Positions 30,852 to 41,127 of a stretch of DNA of 64,000 nucleotides are shown piece by piece; position 1 is the stretch's first letter, and every line of letters begins with the position of its first letter. The position numbers and the translations under genes are program-made. The stretch comes from Buchnera aphidicola (Hyadaphis tataricae). Lineage in GTDB: Bacteria > Pseudomonadota > Gammaproteobacteria > Enterobacterales > Enterobacteriaceae. The notes beneath the pieces are model-generated. The model made no database searches and was not told the origin of the DNA. It saw only the letters and a program-made list of their open reading frames with translations. The stretch covers positions 558,001 to 622,000 of the forward strand of contig NZ_CP034873.1 of the NCBI RefSeq assembly GCF_005081445.1, written 5' to 3'.

Positions 30852-31193
30852 TTATTTTTTATCTTTTTTTTCATCTTTTAATTTCATAATAGGGGATGGT
30901 ATTATGATTGCTTTTTTCATACATATAATCATATTTCGAAGAATGAAAGCATTAAATCGAAACTCTGTTTCTAAAAGATCAATAGTTTGCGGTACAACCT
31001 CTATATTCATTAAAACATAATGTGCTTTTTGTAATTTTTTAATAGAATAAGATAATTGACGTCTCCCCCAATCTTCTAAACGATGTATGATGCCTGCATT
31101 TTCGTGAATAATTTTTTTGCATGTTTCAATAATTAAGAGAACCTTTTCACTATAATCAGGGTGAATCATAAATATAACTTCATAATGACGCAT
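30852..31193 (-). CDS. rpsF: 30S ribosomal protein S6
   Basis: S6 forms a heterodimer with S18 on the small-subunit platform. It has 113 residues. It begins [44 protein letters not shown] lies near 41-66 (key residues W45, R47-R48, Y52). The acidic C-terminal tail of E. coli S6, where RimK adds glutamates, is replaced by a short Lys/Asp tail. It leads the rpsF-rpsR-rplI cluster. Confidence 0.97.
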   Translation of the reverse strand: MRHYEVIFMIHPDYSEKVLLIIETCKKIIHENAGIIHRLEDWGRRQLSYSIKKLQKAHYVLMNIEVVPQTIDLLETEFRFNAFILRNMIICMKKAIIIPSPIMKLKDEKKDKK

Positions 31194-31354
31194 AAATACA
31201 TGATCCTTTTGGTTTTGCAGCTTTCTTGATATTTTTTTTAAATTTTTAAAGAAAGCAAGGAACGTGATGAAAATGATCGATGAATATACATGTTATTGTA
31301 ATATTATAAAAAAATCAATATAATTTATATTTTTAACATTCTAAATATACAGCA

Positions 31355-33544
31355 CTAATACAAGGATAATTCTATTTTTTTATCATTTAAATTTACAGCA
31401 ATAACTTTTACCTGCAAAACATCACCAAGACGATAAATATTTTTTTTAGATTTGCCAATGAGTTTAAAACCTAAAGAATCAAAATAATAATAATCATCTT
31501 TTAAAGATGTTATATGTACTAATCCATCGATAAAAACATTATGCAATCGAACAAAAAATCCAAAAGCTGTGACATTGGAAATAACACCTGTTAATATATC
31601 TCCTATTTTGTTCTGCATAAAATCACATTTCAACCAATCGATTACATCCCTACTTGCTTCATCTGCACGTCTTTCTGTCATAGAACAATGCAGTCCTATT
31701 TTTTTTAAATCATTCATATTATATAAATCAGCATTAAACACAGTTTTATGCTGACAAGACATGTTGTTTTTATGATTATTTAATAAAGATTTAATCATTC
31801 TATGTATTATTAAATCTGGATAACGCCGAATAGGAGAGGTAAAATGAACATAACTATCTAAAGAAAGACCAAAATGACCGCAATTTTCTGGAGAATATAC
31901 AGCTTGTTTCATAGAACGTAACAAAACAGTTTGTATCATTTCATATTCAGGAAGTGTGCAAATATTTTTTAATAAGTTGGCATAATGAATTGAATCTGGC
32001 GAATCTCCCCCTGATAATGTTAATCCTAATTCTCTTAAAAATAAACGAAAATTAGACACTTTTTCTTTTTTAGGAGAATCATGGTTACGAAATAATACAG
32101 GATATTTATATTTTTCTAAAAAAGAAGCGGAAGCTATATTTGCCAATATCATACACGATTCAATAAATTTATGTGCATCATTGCGAATATTTTGATAAAT
32201 ATGTGTAATTTTTAAATTCGAATCTAAAATAAATTTAGCATCTATTTTTTCAAAATAAATGCCTTTTTTAGCATAATTATTTTTATGCAAAATTTTTTGT
32301 AAGCTTGATAAATTCTCAATATCCTTTAAAAATTTTTTGTACTTCAAACGCAAAAAATAGTCGCCACTCCAAATTTTAAAAATTTCATTATATGTGAATC
32401 GTGCATGAGAACATATTATGGCTTCATAATGTTTATAGCTGATTAAAGTTCCATCAGTAGATAAACTCATTTCACATATCAAACATAAACGTTCTACGTT
32501 AGGCTTTAAAGAACATAAATCTATAGATATTTTTTCTGGTAACATTGGTATTACTGATGCTGGAAAATATATAGATGTACCCCTTTCAAAGGCTGATTTA
32601 TCTAATGGCGTGTTAGGTTTAACATAATAACTCACATCTGCAATGGCAACCCATAAATCCCATCCTTCTTCTAGATTAATTTTCTTTTTGCAAAAAACAG
32701 CATCGTCAAAATCGCGAGCATCTTCATCATCTATTGTAAAAAATGGAAGATGTCTTAAATCAATACGATGTTTTAAATCATTTTTATTAAATTTTTTATT
32801 CATTTGATATAATTGTTTTTGCGCTTCTTCAGACCAAATAGAAGGAATAGAATACGTCCGTAATGCTATTTCTATAGCTAACTTTGTACCCATTTTATTG
32901 CCAAGAACTTCTATTATAAATCCTTCTATTCGGTGTTTTCTAACAAAACATTCTTTTAATTTGACAACGACAATAGATCCGATTAAAATTCTTTCTTTAA
33001 AAGACGAAAGAATAAAAATTTTAAAATTAAAACGAGAATCATTTGGAATTACAATTTTTTTTTCATTCTGAATGTAATATCTACCAACAATTGAAACATT
33101 ATTAGGTTGTAATATTTTCAAAAATCTGGCTGAACTTCTTTTAGTTTCCTTCGAAATAATTACCTGTGCTAAAATAATATCACCATGAATGCATAATTTC
33201 ATTTGCTCTGAAGACATCCAGAGATCATCTTTTAACGTTTCTGTTCTAAGAAAACCATAACCATCTTTATGGCCTATCACTTTGCCTTGCACTATTTTCA
33301 AAGTATCAGGAGTAATATAAAAACGATTTCTAATATATATTACTTGACCATCTCTTTCCATGGCTCTCAATCGTCGACGTAATGCTTTTTTTGTTTCTTG
33401 ATCAGTGATACCAAATTTTTTTTCTAAATTTTTTTGACTAACTAAATTACGACATTTTTTAAGCCACGAAAAAATATATTCTCGACTTGGAATCGGATTT
33501 TGATATTTTTTAGCTTCTCTTTTTTGGTAGGGATCTACTACCAT
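31355..33544 (-). CDS. rnr: Ribonuclease R
   Basis: Processive 3'-5' exoribonuclease that degrades structured RNA, including rRNA and mRNA fragments. It has 729 residues against 813 in E. coli. The N-terminal winged-helix and cold-shock domains are present, with the RNB catalytic block RHLPFFTIDDEDARDFDDA near 256-274 (key acids D264-D270-D272-D273) and SPIRRYPDL near 570-578. The S1 domain (about 640-725) ends the protein. The Lys-rich C-terminal tail of E. coli is absent. In E. coli it follows purA-nsrR; nsrR and the downstream rlmB are gone. Confidence 0.96.
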   Translation of the reverse strand: MVVDPYQKREAKKYQNPIPSREYIFSWLKKCRNLVSQKNLEKKFGITDQETKKALRRRLRAMERDGQVIYIRNRFYITPDTLKIVQGKVIGHKDGYGFLRTETLKDDLWMSSEQMKLCIHGDIILAQVIISKETKRSSARFLKILQPNNVSIVGRYYIQNEKKIVIPNDSRFNFKIFILSSFKERILIGSIVVVKLKECFVRKHRIEGFIIEVLGNKMGTKLAIEIALRTYSIPSIWSEEAQKQLYQMNKKFNKNDLKHRIDLRHLPFFTIDDEDARDFDDAVFCKKKINLEEGWDLWVAIADVSYYVKPNTPLDKSAFERGTSIYFPASVIPMLPEKISIDLCSLKPNVERLCLICEMSLSTDGTLISYKHYEAIICSHARFTYNEIFKIWSGDYFLRLKYKKFLKDIENLSSLQKILHKNNYAKKGIYFEKIDAKFILDSNLKITHIYQNIRNDAHKFIESCMILANIASASFLEKYKYPVLFRNHDSPKKEKVSNFRLFLRELGLTLSGGDSPDSIHYANLLKNICTLPEYEMIQTVLLRSMKQAVYSPENCGHFGLSLDSYVHFTSPIRRYPDLIIHRMIKSLLNNHKNNMSCQHKTVFNADLYNMNDLKKIGLHCSMTERRADEASRDVIDWLKCDFMQNKIGDILTGVISNVTAFGFFVRLHNVFIDGLVHITSLKDDYYYFDSLGFKLIGKSKKNIYRLGDVLQVKVIAVNLNDKKIELSLY

Positions 33545-33671
33545 ATTTACTTCTCCATTAATATTATTCTTTAATTTATAAAGAATAATAAATTTTTGAT
33601 TTACAAAAACATATTTTTTTAGTTAATATGAAAAAAATTATTGTTAGTTAATAAAAAATGATTGTTAATAT

Positions 33672-34979
<1,308 letters not shown>

Positions 34980-35021
34980 TTATATACTCTTGATATTTTA
35001 ACATCTTGATGTGAAAAAATA

Positions 35022-35951
35022 TTATTGTGCTATTCTAATAGTTTTATTAATATATTGAAAAAATTCACTATCTGAATTAATTAACATAATATTTCCAGTG
35101 TTTTTAAAACTGTTTTCATAGGCTCGTAAACTACGAATAAAAAAATAAAATTCTGGTTCTTGACTAAAATTTTGTGCAAATAGTTTTGTTACCTCAGCTT
35201 CTCCTCGACCTTTAATAATTAACGCTTCTTTTTCTGCTTGCGCTAATGTTATAGAAACTTGATGATCTGCTGTCGCACGTAATTTTTCAGCTTTTTCTTG
35301 TCCTTGAGATCGTTGACTTCTAGCTGCAGATTCTCTTTCTGCTCTCATTCTATCGTATATAGCTTCAGAAACTTCAACGGGTAAATTAATCTGTTTTATA
35401 CGCACATCGACTACTTCTATACCTAATGCATTCATACTATTTGCATTTATTAATGACGCATGTTCTAAATTAATACTGCCTTGATTTAAAGTGCTGAGTA
35501 CATTTTTAGTTAACTTGCTTCTAGAATCAGTAACAATTTCTTTTATACCAAGACAGCCTATTTCAGAGCGTAAACGATCGCTAAATTTTCTTTTTAGCAA
35601 CACTTCTGCTTGCAAAATATTTCCACCTCCTGTTGCAAGATAATAGCGACTGAAGTTATTAATACGCCATTTTATATATGAATCAATAATAAGATCTTTT
35701 TTTTCTTTTGTGACAAAACGATCAGCTTGATTATTCAAAGTATGAATGCGTGCGTCTAATATTTTTACTGTTTCTAGAAATGGGAATTTAAAATGCAGTC
35801 CAGGACTATAAATCAAAGCTTCTTGTTTATTATTACGCAAAACTTTTCCAAATTGTAAGACAATACCACTTTCACCTTCTTTTATGATAAAAAAAGAAGA
35901 AGATAATAAAAAAAGAAACACACCCACAAAACAAAATATAAGTTTATTCAT
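35022..35951 (-). CDS. hflC: FtsH protease modulator HflC
   Basis: HflC and HflK form a periplasm-facing SPFH complex around the FtsH protease. It has 309 residues (E. coli 334). A single N-terminal membrane anchor (about 3-22: LIFCFVGVFLFLLSSSFFII) is followed by the band-7 domain, with SGIVLQFGKVLR near 29-40, and a coiled-coil segment rich in Ala, Glu and Arg (about 215-265). It starts two bases after the hflK stop. Confidence 0.96.
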   Translation of the reverse strand: MNKLIFCFVGVFLFLLSSSFFIIKEGESGIVLQFGKVLRNNKQEALIYSPGLHFKFPFLETVKILDARIHTLNNQADRFVTKEKKDLIIDSYIKWRINNFSRYYLATGGGNILQAEVLLKRKFSDRLRSEIGCLGIKEIVTDSRSKLTKNVLSTLNQGSINLEHASLINANSMNALGIEVVDVRIKQINLPVEVSEAIYDRMRAERESAARSQRSQGQEKAEKLRATADHQVSITLAQAEKEALIIKGRGEAEVTKLFAQNFSQEPEFYFFIRSLRAYENSFKNTGNIMLINSDSEFFQYINKTIRIAQ

Positions 35952-35953
35952 GT

Positions 35954-37171
35954 TTATTCTACCCCTAAACTTCCAACATGAGTTCGTATTGAGTTGATAC
36001 GACGTTGTTCTAAGATGTTTTTAGTAGATAATGAAGAAAAATAATTAATATTACTATTTTTTTTAACAACATTAAGTGGGCTTTTTTTATCATCAATCTT
36101 TTTTAAAACATCTTTATTGAGAATTTTCTTATCAGTAAAGCAATCATTTAAATATAGAAAAAACGTGGAATTATTATTTTTATCAACAAAAATTTTTTTA
36201 TTGTGACTTAATAGTCTTTCCATAGATTCGATGTAAAGACGTCTTAAAGTTATTTTTTTAGCGATTTTATATTCGGGTAATATTTTTCTAAAACGTGCAA
36301 CTTCGCCTTGAGCTTCTAAAATTATACGTGATGCATATGCTCGAGCTTCTTCTAGAATTCTTTGTGCTTTACCATGAGCTTTAGGTTGTACTTCATTTGA
36401 ATATGCTTCAGCTTCACGCACATATTGCTCGCGATTTTCACGCGCTGCAATCGCATCGTCAAACGATGCTTTTACTTCTTCTGGAGGTCTTGCTGTTTGA
36501 AAATTCACGTCTAGTATAGTAATTCCTGTATGATATGGTTTTATGATTTGTTCTATTTCTTTTTGAGTATCACTGCGTACTAAAGTACGTCCTTCTGTTA
36601 AGACTCGATCCATATTAGAACGACCAATGACACCACGCAAAGCGCTATCTGTTGCTTGACGTAAACTATCATCAGGATAAGAAAGAGAAAACAAATAATT
36701 TTTCGGATCAGTAATTTTATATTGAACATTCATTTCTACATGTACGACATTTTGATCTGCAGTTAACATAGTTCCAGAAGTAGCAATATCTCGTACAGTT
36801 TCAACATTTACAATGCTTACTTCATTAATAAAAACTGGTCGCCAATGCAATCCTGGTTCTACTAGATGAGTAAATTTTCCAAAATGCGTAATTACACCAC
36901 GTTCTGTTGCTTTAATGGTATAAAATCCACTAAAAGACCAAATTAAAATACTGACAAACATTATAGTTAATAAAGGATGAAGAGTTTTTTTAGATGAACT
37001 TGGAGAATAACCGTTCGTAATAATAAACTTTTTCATATCATAAAAAAAATTTTTTATTTCCAAAATATAATTTTTTTGATATTTATTATTTTTATTTTCT
37101 TGATGATCATGCTTTTTATCCCTCCAAGGATCTAATTCGGATTGGTGATGATTTTGTTGATTCCAGGTCAT
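35954..37171 (-). CDS. hflK: FtsH protease modulator HflK
   Basis: Partner of HflC in the HflKC-FtsH membrane complex. It has 405 residues (E. coli 419). The ATG at 37171 gives MTWNQQNHHQSELDPW, matching the E. coli MAWNQ start; an 11-codon upstream extension is not conserved. The Gly-rich cytosolic tail of E. coli is replaced by a His/Lys/Asn tail. One membrane helix (about 70-90) precedes the SPFH domain with RGVITHFGKFTHLVEPGLHW near 100-119. Upstream lies miaA; hfq and hflX, between them in E. coli, are missing. Confidence 0.96.
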   Translation of the reverse strand: MTWNQQNHHQSELDPWRDKKHDHQENKNNKYQKNYILEIKNFFYDMKKFIITNGYSPSSSKKTLHPLLTIMFVSILIWSFSGFYTIKATERGVITHFGKFTHLVEPGLHWRPVFINEVSIVNVETVRDIATSGTMLTADQNVVHVEMNVQYKITDPKNYLFSLSYPDDSLRQATDSALRGVIGRSNMDRVLTEGRTLVRSDTQKEIEQIIKPYHTGITILDVNFQTARPPEEVKASFDDAIAARENREQYVREAEAYSNEVQPKAHGKAQRILEEARAYASRIILEAQGEVARFRKILPEYKIAKKITLRRLYIESMERLLSHNKKIFVDKNNNSTFFLYLNDCFTDKKILNKDVLKKIDDKKSPLNVVKKNSNINYFSSLSTKNILEQRRINSIRTHVGSLGVE

Positions 37172-37310
37172 GTTGTATCTCATTTTATTAGTCTTATAAA
37201 TCAAAAACTGTTATTATAAAAATATTGTTATTTATTATAACACTTAAAAAGTTTTATGTTTGAAAGGAATAAACATCTATCTTTTCTATGTATTTTATAT
37301 ATTTTTAGTT

Positions 37311-38249
37311 TTAATTAATGATTTTAATTCTATTTAAAAATTGTTCTACTATATCTTGAGTATTTGTACTGTATAATAGTTTGTTTAAATTTTTCCATTT
37401 TTTTAACCATGTCATCTGATGTTTAGCTAACTTTTTTGTAGAATAAATAATTTTATTAAACATGTCTTCATAACTAATTTTATATTCAAGATATTCCCAC
37501 ATTTGACGATATCCTATACATCTAATAGCTGGCAAATTTATATGCAAGTCTCCTCTAAGAAATAATGACTCTACTTCTTTTTGAAATCCTATCTGAAACA
37601 TATTTTTTATACGTAACTCAATACGACGATTTAACAATTCTTTATTCGGTGGCATAATTGAAAATTGCAGAATATTATAGGGTAATTTTCTATGATTATT
37701 TTTTTTCAGTTCGGTTAAATTTTTTCCAGACAGATAAAATATTTCTAAAGCTCGCAATAACCTTTGCACGTCATTTTTATGAATTCTTTTAGCGGAAACT
37801 GGATCTATTGATTCTAATTTTTTATGTAATATTTCTTTTCGATGGTGCAATAAGAATTCACGAATATTTATACTGGAAGCTGGCAAATTAGGTAATCCAT
37901 TTAATAATACATGATAATAAAACATGGTTCCACCAACAAGAAAGGGTATTTTTCCTAATTTGATAATATGGTGAATTTCTTTCAATGCATCGTGATAAAA
38001 TTCTGCTGCTGAATAATGCTCACTTGGATCTTTAATGTTTAATAAACGATGAGGATGATGCAATAAATCGACAGAACTGGGTTTAGCTGTTCCAATATTC
38101 ATATATCGATAGATTAAAGCAGAATCCACACTAATTATTTCTATCGGTAAATAGTTTCTAAGGCTAATAGCAGTTTGAGTTTTTCCACATGCAGTCGGAC
38201 CCATTAAAAAAAATACTATCGGTTTAGAATTTTTATGTTTTAAAATCAT
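37311..38249 (-). CDS. miaA: tRNA dimethylallyltransferase
   Basis: Adds dimethylallyl to A37 of tRNAs reading UNN codons, the first step to ms2i6A. It has 312 residues (E. coli 316). The P-loop GPTACGKTQTA spans 17-27; SVDSALIYRYMNIGTAKPS lies near 39-57 and LVGGTMFYY near 102-110. The start ATG is at 38249. It is upstream of hflK; the 1.66 kb of spacer on its 5' side is where mutL would sit in the E. coli order. Confidence 0.96.
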   Translation of the reverse strand: MILKHKNSKPIVFFLMGPTACGKTQTAISLRNYLPIEIISVDSALIYRYMNIGTAKPSSVDLLHHPHRLLNIKDPSEHYSAAEFYHDALKEIHHIIKLGKIPFLVGGTMFYYHVLLNGLPNLPASSINIREFLLHHRKEILHKKLESIDPVSAKRIHKNDVQRLLRALEIFYLSGKNLTELKKNNHRKLPYNILQFSIMPPNKELLNRRIELRIKNMFQIGFQKEVESLFLRGDLHINLPAIRCIGYRQMWEYLEYKISYEDMFNKIIYSTKKLAKHQMTWLKKWKNLNKLLYSTNTQDIVEQFLNRIKIIN

Positions 38250-38945
38250 ATTTTTACAGTATAATGCTGAATAAAAAATCTACTTGTTGTAATAATTAAA
38301 GTTGTTTTTTGAATATCAGTAGATGATTGTGTTTTATTTTTAAAAAATAGATATTTCATCAATATAATTCTACTTTGCTTTTCTACAGAAAAATTGATAT
38401 AAAAAAGTACTTTATTATATCTACATCCGATGCATTTTTATAATAATATAACTTTAATATTTATTGATTAAACATTTTTGTTTTTCAAAAATGAGGAACT
38501 ATATTTAGTATAATAAATTTTTTTCAAATATAACTACAATTTAAATTACAATAACACTTTTAATGTTTTTAAAAGACAAAAGATCATTCTTTTTTAAAGT
38601 ACATTGTGAATAATTATACAAAAATGCATTTTAGTATCATTTCTTGTTCAATATGCATGTTTAATTCATCTTTTTCTATATGTTTCTATCTATTCTATAG
38701 AAAAATCAAAAAATATGATAATTGTCATAAATTAAACTGTAGTATTTTCATATAATTATTAATTCTTTCCGAACCTAAAAAAATAATATTTTTTTTAAAG
38801 ATCTATTTTGAACTATAAACATTCTATGTACGTAAAAACAAGATTCAAATAGATATTTCTTGATTATATTTTTCGTGCAATTTCTAAAACAGATCCGTAA
38901 ATAAACGAATAAACTAAATAAATTATATGAGAACTTTTGAATGAT

Positions 38946-39185
38946 ATTTAATTTTTTGCAAGGTAAATATGATATAGAATATTTAAATAAAAAAGATATA
39001 TTCATTTTTCTGATATCTTGATATAAACGTTTTTAACAGCATTAATTATAAAAATATTACAATAAATATAAGAACTTTTAATATAACGTGTTTGAATGAT
39101 TTTAAAGATCGCACATACTATTTTAAAATATGATATTTATATTAATAAAATAATGTAACATTATTAGATTTAATTTTTTGCAAGG
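38946..39185. repeat. 18-base exact direct repeat
   Basis: ATTTAATTTTTTGCAAGG occurs at 38946-38963 and at 39168-39185, about 222 bases apart, inside the miaA-mtlD gap. The T-rich part could be chance, but the GCAAGG end makes an exact 18-mer in so short an interval noteworthy. No function is known. Confidence 0.45.
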
Positions 39186-39301
39186 CATGAAAATTTATTA
39201 AATCTAAAAAAATATACCCTAATCTGTCAATTGTATTATCGATAATATTTACTGTATTTAATCAAAACACTAATGTATTATTATTTTTAAGAGAGGTATT
39301 T

Positions 39302-39367
39302 ATGAAAAAATGTAACAACGTTATCATTTTAAATATATCGAAAATTTTTACAAATTCTCATCTTTGA
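39302..39367 (+). other. Short ORF with strong ribosome binding site (21 codons)
   Basis: An ATG at 39302 is preceded by AGAGAGG at 39290-39296 and opens a 21-codon frame (MKKCNNVIILNISKIFTNSH) that ends in TGA. The initiation region is much better than elsewhere in this spacer. It may be the surviving 5' end of a lost plus-strand gene, or a small protein. No homolog is recognised. Confidence 0.25.
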
Positions 39368-39622
39368 TTTTTTATAAATTTTAGTTGCACTAGAATATTA
39401 AAAAGTACATTTTCTACTATAATAAAGTAGTTTTGTTAAAATGCGCTATAAATTTTATACTGATTAAATCGTTTTTGATAAAACCTTTTAAGTATATTCC
39501 TAATCAATATCAATTACTTATATGTAAGAAAATTATATTTAATCTAGAAATATCTCTAATCTTTTATACAGCTACACTTCAAAAATTAAAATTTTTGATC
39601 AAGTCTAAAATGCGATAATAAA

Positions 39623-39835
39623 TTAATTTTTTTTGGTAATTGCATTAGAAATCGCAACAAATTGTTTTTTATTAATACCATGTTTATCATCTTTCAAAAA
39701 TGTTGAATAAAATCGATTATTAAACATTTCAATATTTATATGTTATACACTTGCATCCATATTATTTTTATCATTGCTTGAGCAATTGAATATGTTTAAT
39801 CAATAACTTCTTCAAAAAAAAGTTAAAATGACCAG
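39623..39835 (-). pseudogene. Fragment of an unidentified gene downstream of mtlD
   Basis: The minus strand reads a 39-codon stretch ending at the TAA at 39623-39625, with balanced, protein-like composition (for example KDDKHGINKKQFVAISNAI). A stop at 39743-39745 and frame changes interrupt it upstream. Another frame continues similar sequence (EEVID, then TYSIAQAMIK), so the fragment seems to extend to about 39835. This looks like a recently broken gene. It does not resemble MtlR, which occupies this place in E. coli, and I cannot name it. Confidence 0.4.
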
Positions 39836-39913
39836 TTAGATGATAATACACAAATAGATATTATTTTATGCTCTAATCTCACTTGGATGAATTAACAAAA
39901 ATTTTTTGAAAAA

Positions 39914-41074
39914 TTAAAAAATTGTTTTTAAAATAGATTGATATTCTGATACAATAAGATGTTTTGCATTACTATCATTTAAATCGCAAATTTCTGATAT
40001 AGCTGTTTCAATACCTTTCTGTTTTATCAAATAAGAAATTTTTACTGATTCTAAATCATTTTTATCAAAAAAATAAAACGCTGACGCAATACCTATGGCT
40101 AAGTTTTTACAAGGCAATTGATGTTTGATACAACTTAAAAACGGTTTAATTAATCGTTCTTGAGTTCCTAATTTTTGAATTGGATTGCGCCCAATGCGTT
40201 CCAAATCATCTGATAAAAAAGGATTATTAAAACGAAAAAAAATTTGATTGATATAAGAATCATGTTCTTTTTGATGAAAATTAAAATGTTTTACTAAAAA
40301 CGCTCCACTTTCTTGCATGGCTAATTTTACTATATTACAAATTTTGTAATCCGACATCACTTGTTGTATTGTTTTATATTTTTTAATCAATCCTAAATAT
40401 GCTGCTATCACATGTCCAGTATTTAATGTGAATAATTTTCTTTCTATAAAAGAATCTAAGTTATTGCTCAACCTTAAGCTATTTATTTTTGGTATATTAC
40501 CTTTAAATTGAGTGGGATTAGCAATCCATTCCTGAAAATTTTCTGCTATAATATTTAAAGGTGATTGATTAAAATCAATTTTTTTAGGTATAATTGTATC
40601 AATCGTACAATCTACAAAACCAATATATTTTTTTAAATAATCATGATATTGTTTGGGAAGCTTTTTAAGAACTGTGTTTTTTAAATACGAACTAGCTTTA
40701 ATTTTATTCTCGCAAGCAATAATATTTAAAAACGTTACAGATTTAATCTGACATTTAAATATTATACCATTTGCGATAGTTAATGCGATCAACTCTAATG
40801 CAGCAGGTCCAGATGCAGTGGTAATTAAATCTACTTCAGCTATAACTTTATTAATTTGAGAATTATTTGCATTAATAGCGCTGATATTAATAATATTATA
40901 TGCTTGTTTTTGATTTTTCCCTGCGACTATAACTGAATAATTTTGATGCCGATTAATGTAATTCACTATATCTTGATTAATATCGGAAAATATCACTTTA
41001 AAACCTGACTCTGATAGTGTTCTTCCAATAAATCCTAATCCAATGTTTCCAGAACCAAAATGAAGTGCTTGCAT
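39914..41074 (-). CDS. mtlD: Mannitol-1-phosphate 5-dehydrogenase
   Basis: Oxidises mannitol-1-phosphate to fructose-6-phosphate with NAD, after MtlA uptake. It has 386 residues (E. coli 382). The N-terminal Rossmann motif ALHFGSGNIGLGFIG lies at 3-17; SDDLERIGRNPIQKLG lies near 289-304. The start ATG is at 41074. It follows mtlA by about 53 bases. No mtlR repressor is present, so the pair is probably constitutive or controlled only by global means. Confidence 0.96.
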   Translation of the reverse strand: MQALHFGSGNIGLGFIGRTLSESGFKVIFSDINQDIVNYINRHQNYSVIVAGKNQKQAYNIINISAINANNSQINKVIAEVDLITTASGPAALELIALTIANGIIFKCQIKSVTFLNIIACENKIKASSYLKNTVLKKLPKQYHDYLKKYIGFVDCTIDTIIPKKIDFNQSPLNIIAENFQEWIANPTQFKGNIPKINSLRLSNNLDSFIERKLFTLNTGHVIAAYLGLIKKYKTIQQVMSDYKICNIVKLAMQESGAFLVKHFNFHQKEHDSYINQIFFRFNNPFLSDDLERIGRNPIQKLGTQERLIKPFLSCIKHQLPCKNLAIGIASAFYFFDKNDLESVKISYLIKQKGIETAISEICDLNDSNAKHLIVSEYQSILKTIF

Positions 41075-41127
41075 AAATAATTCCAGTAATAAAAATGTAT
41101 ATAAAAAAATATTTATTTAACCTTATA

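Larger units (their letters stand above)
38250..39913. other. 1.66-kb gene graveyard between miaA and mtlD
   Basis: The longest gap in the window has no intact gene. On the minus strand it lies 5' of miaA, the E. coli position of mutL (about 1.8 kb), and 3' of mtlD, the E. coli position of mtlR. Three things stand out: a coding-like fragment at 39623-39835 (minus), an 18-base direct repeat, and a 21-codon ORF with a good ribosome binding site at 39302. Frames at 38775-39005 and 39433-39618 show no recognisable motif. No MutL motif survives by eye. Confidence 0.6.

Noticed and set aside
38775-39005. 76-codon minus-strand ORF in the miaA-mtlD gap
   Set aside because: Rich in Phe, Ile and Leu as random A/T sequence would be; no MutL or other motif found.
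39433-39618. 61-codon plus-strand ORF in the miaA-mtlD gap
   Set aside because: Starts at TTG without a ribosome binding site and has no recognisable similarity.
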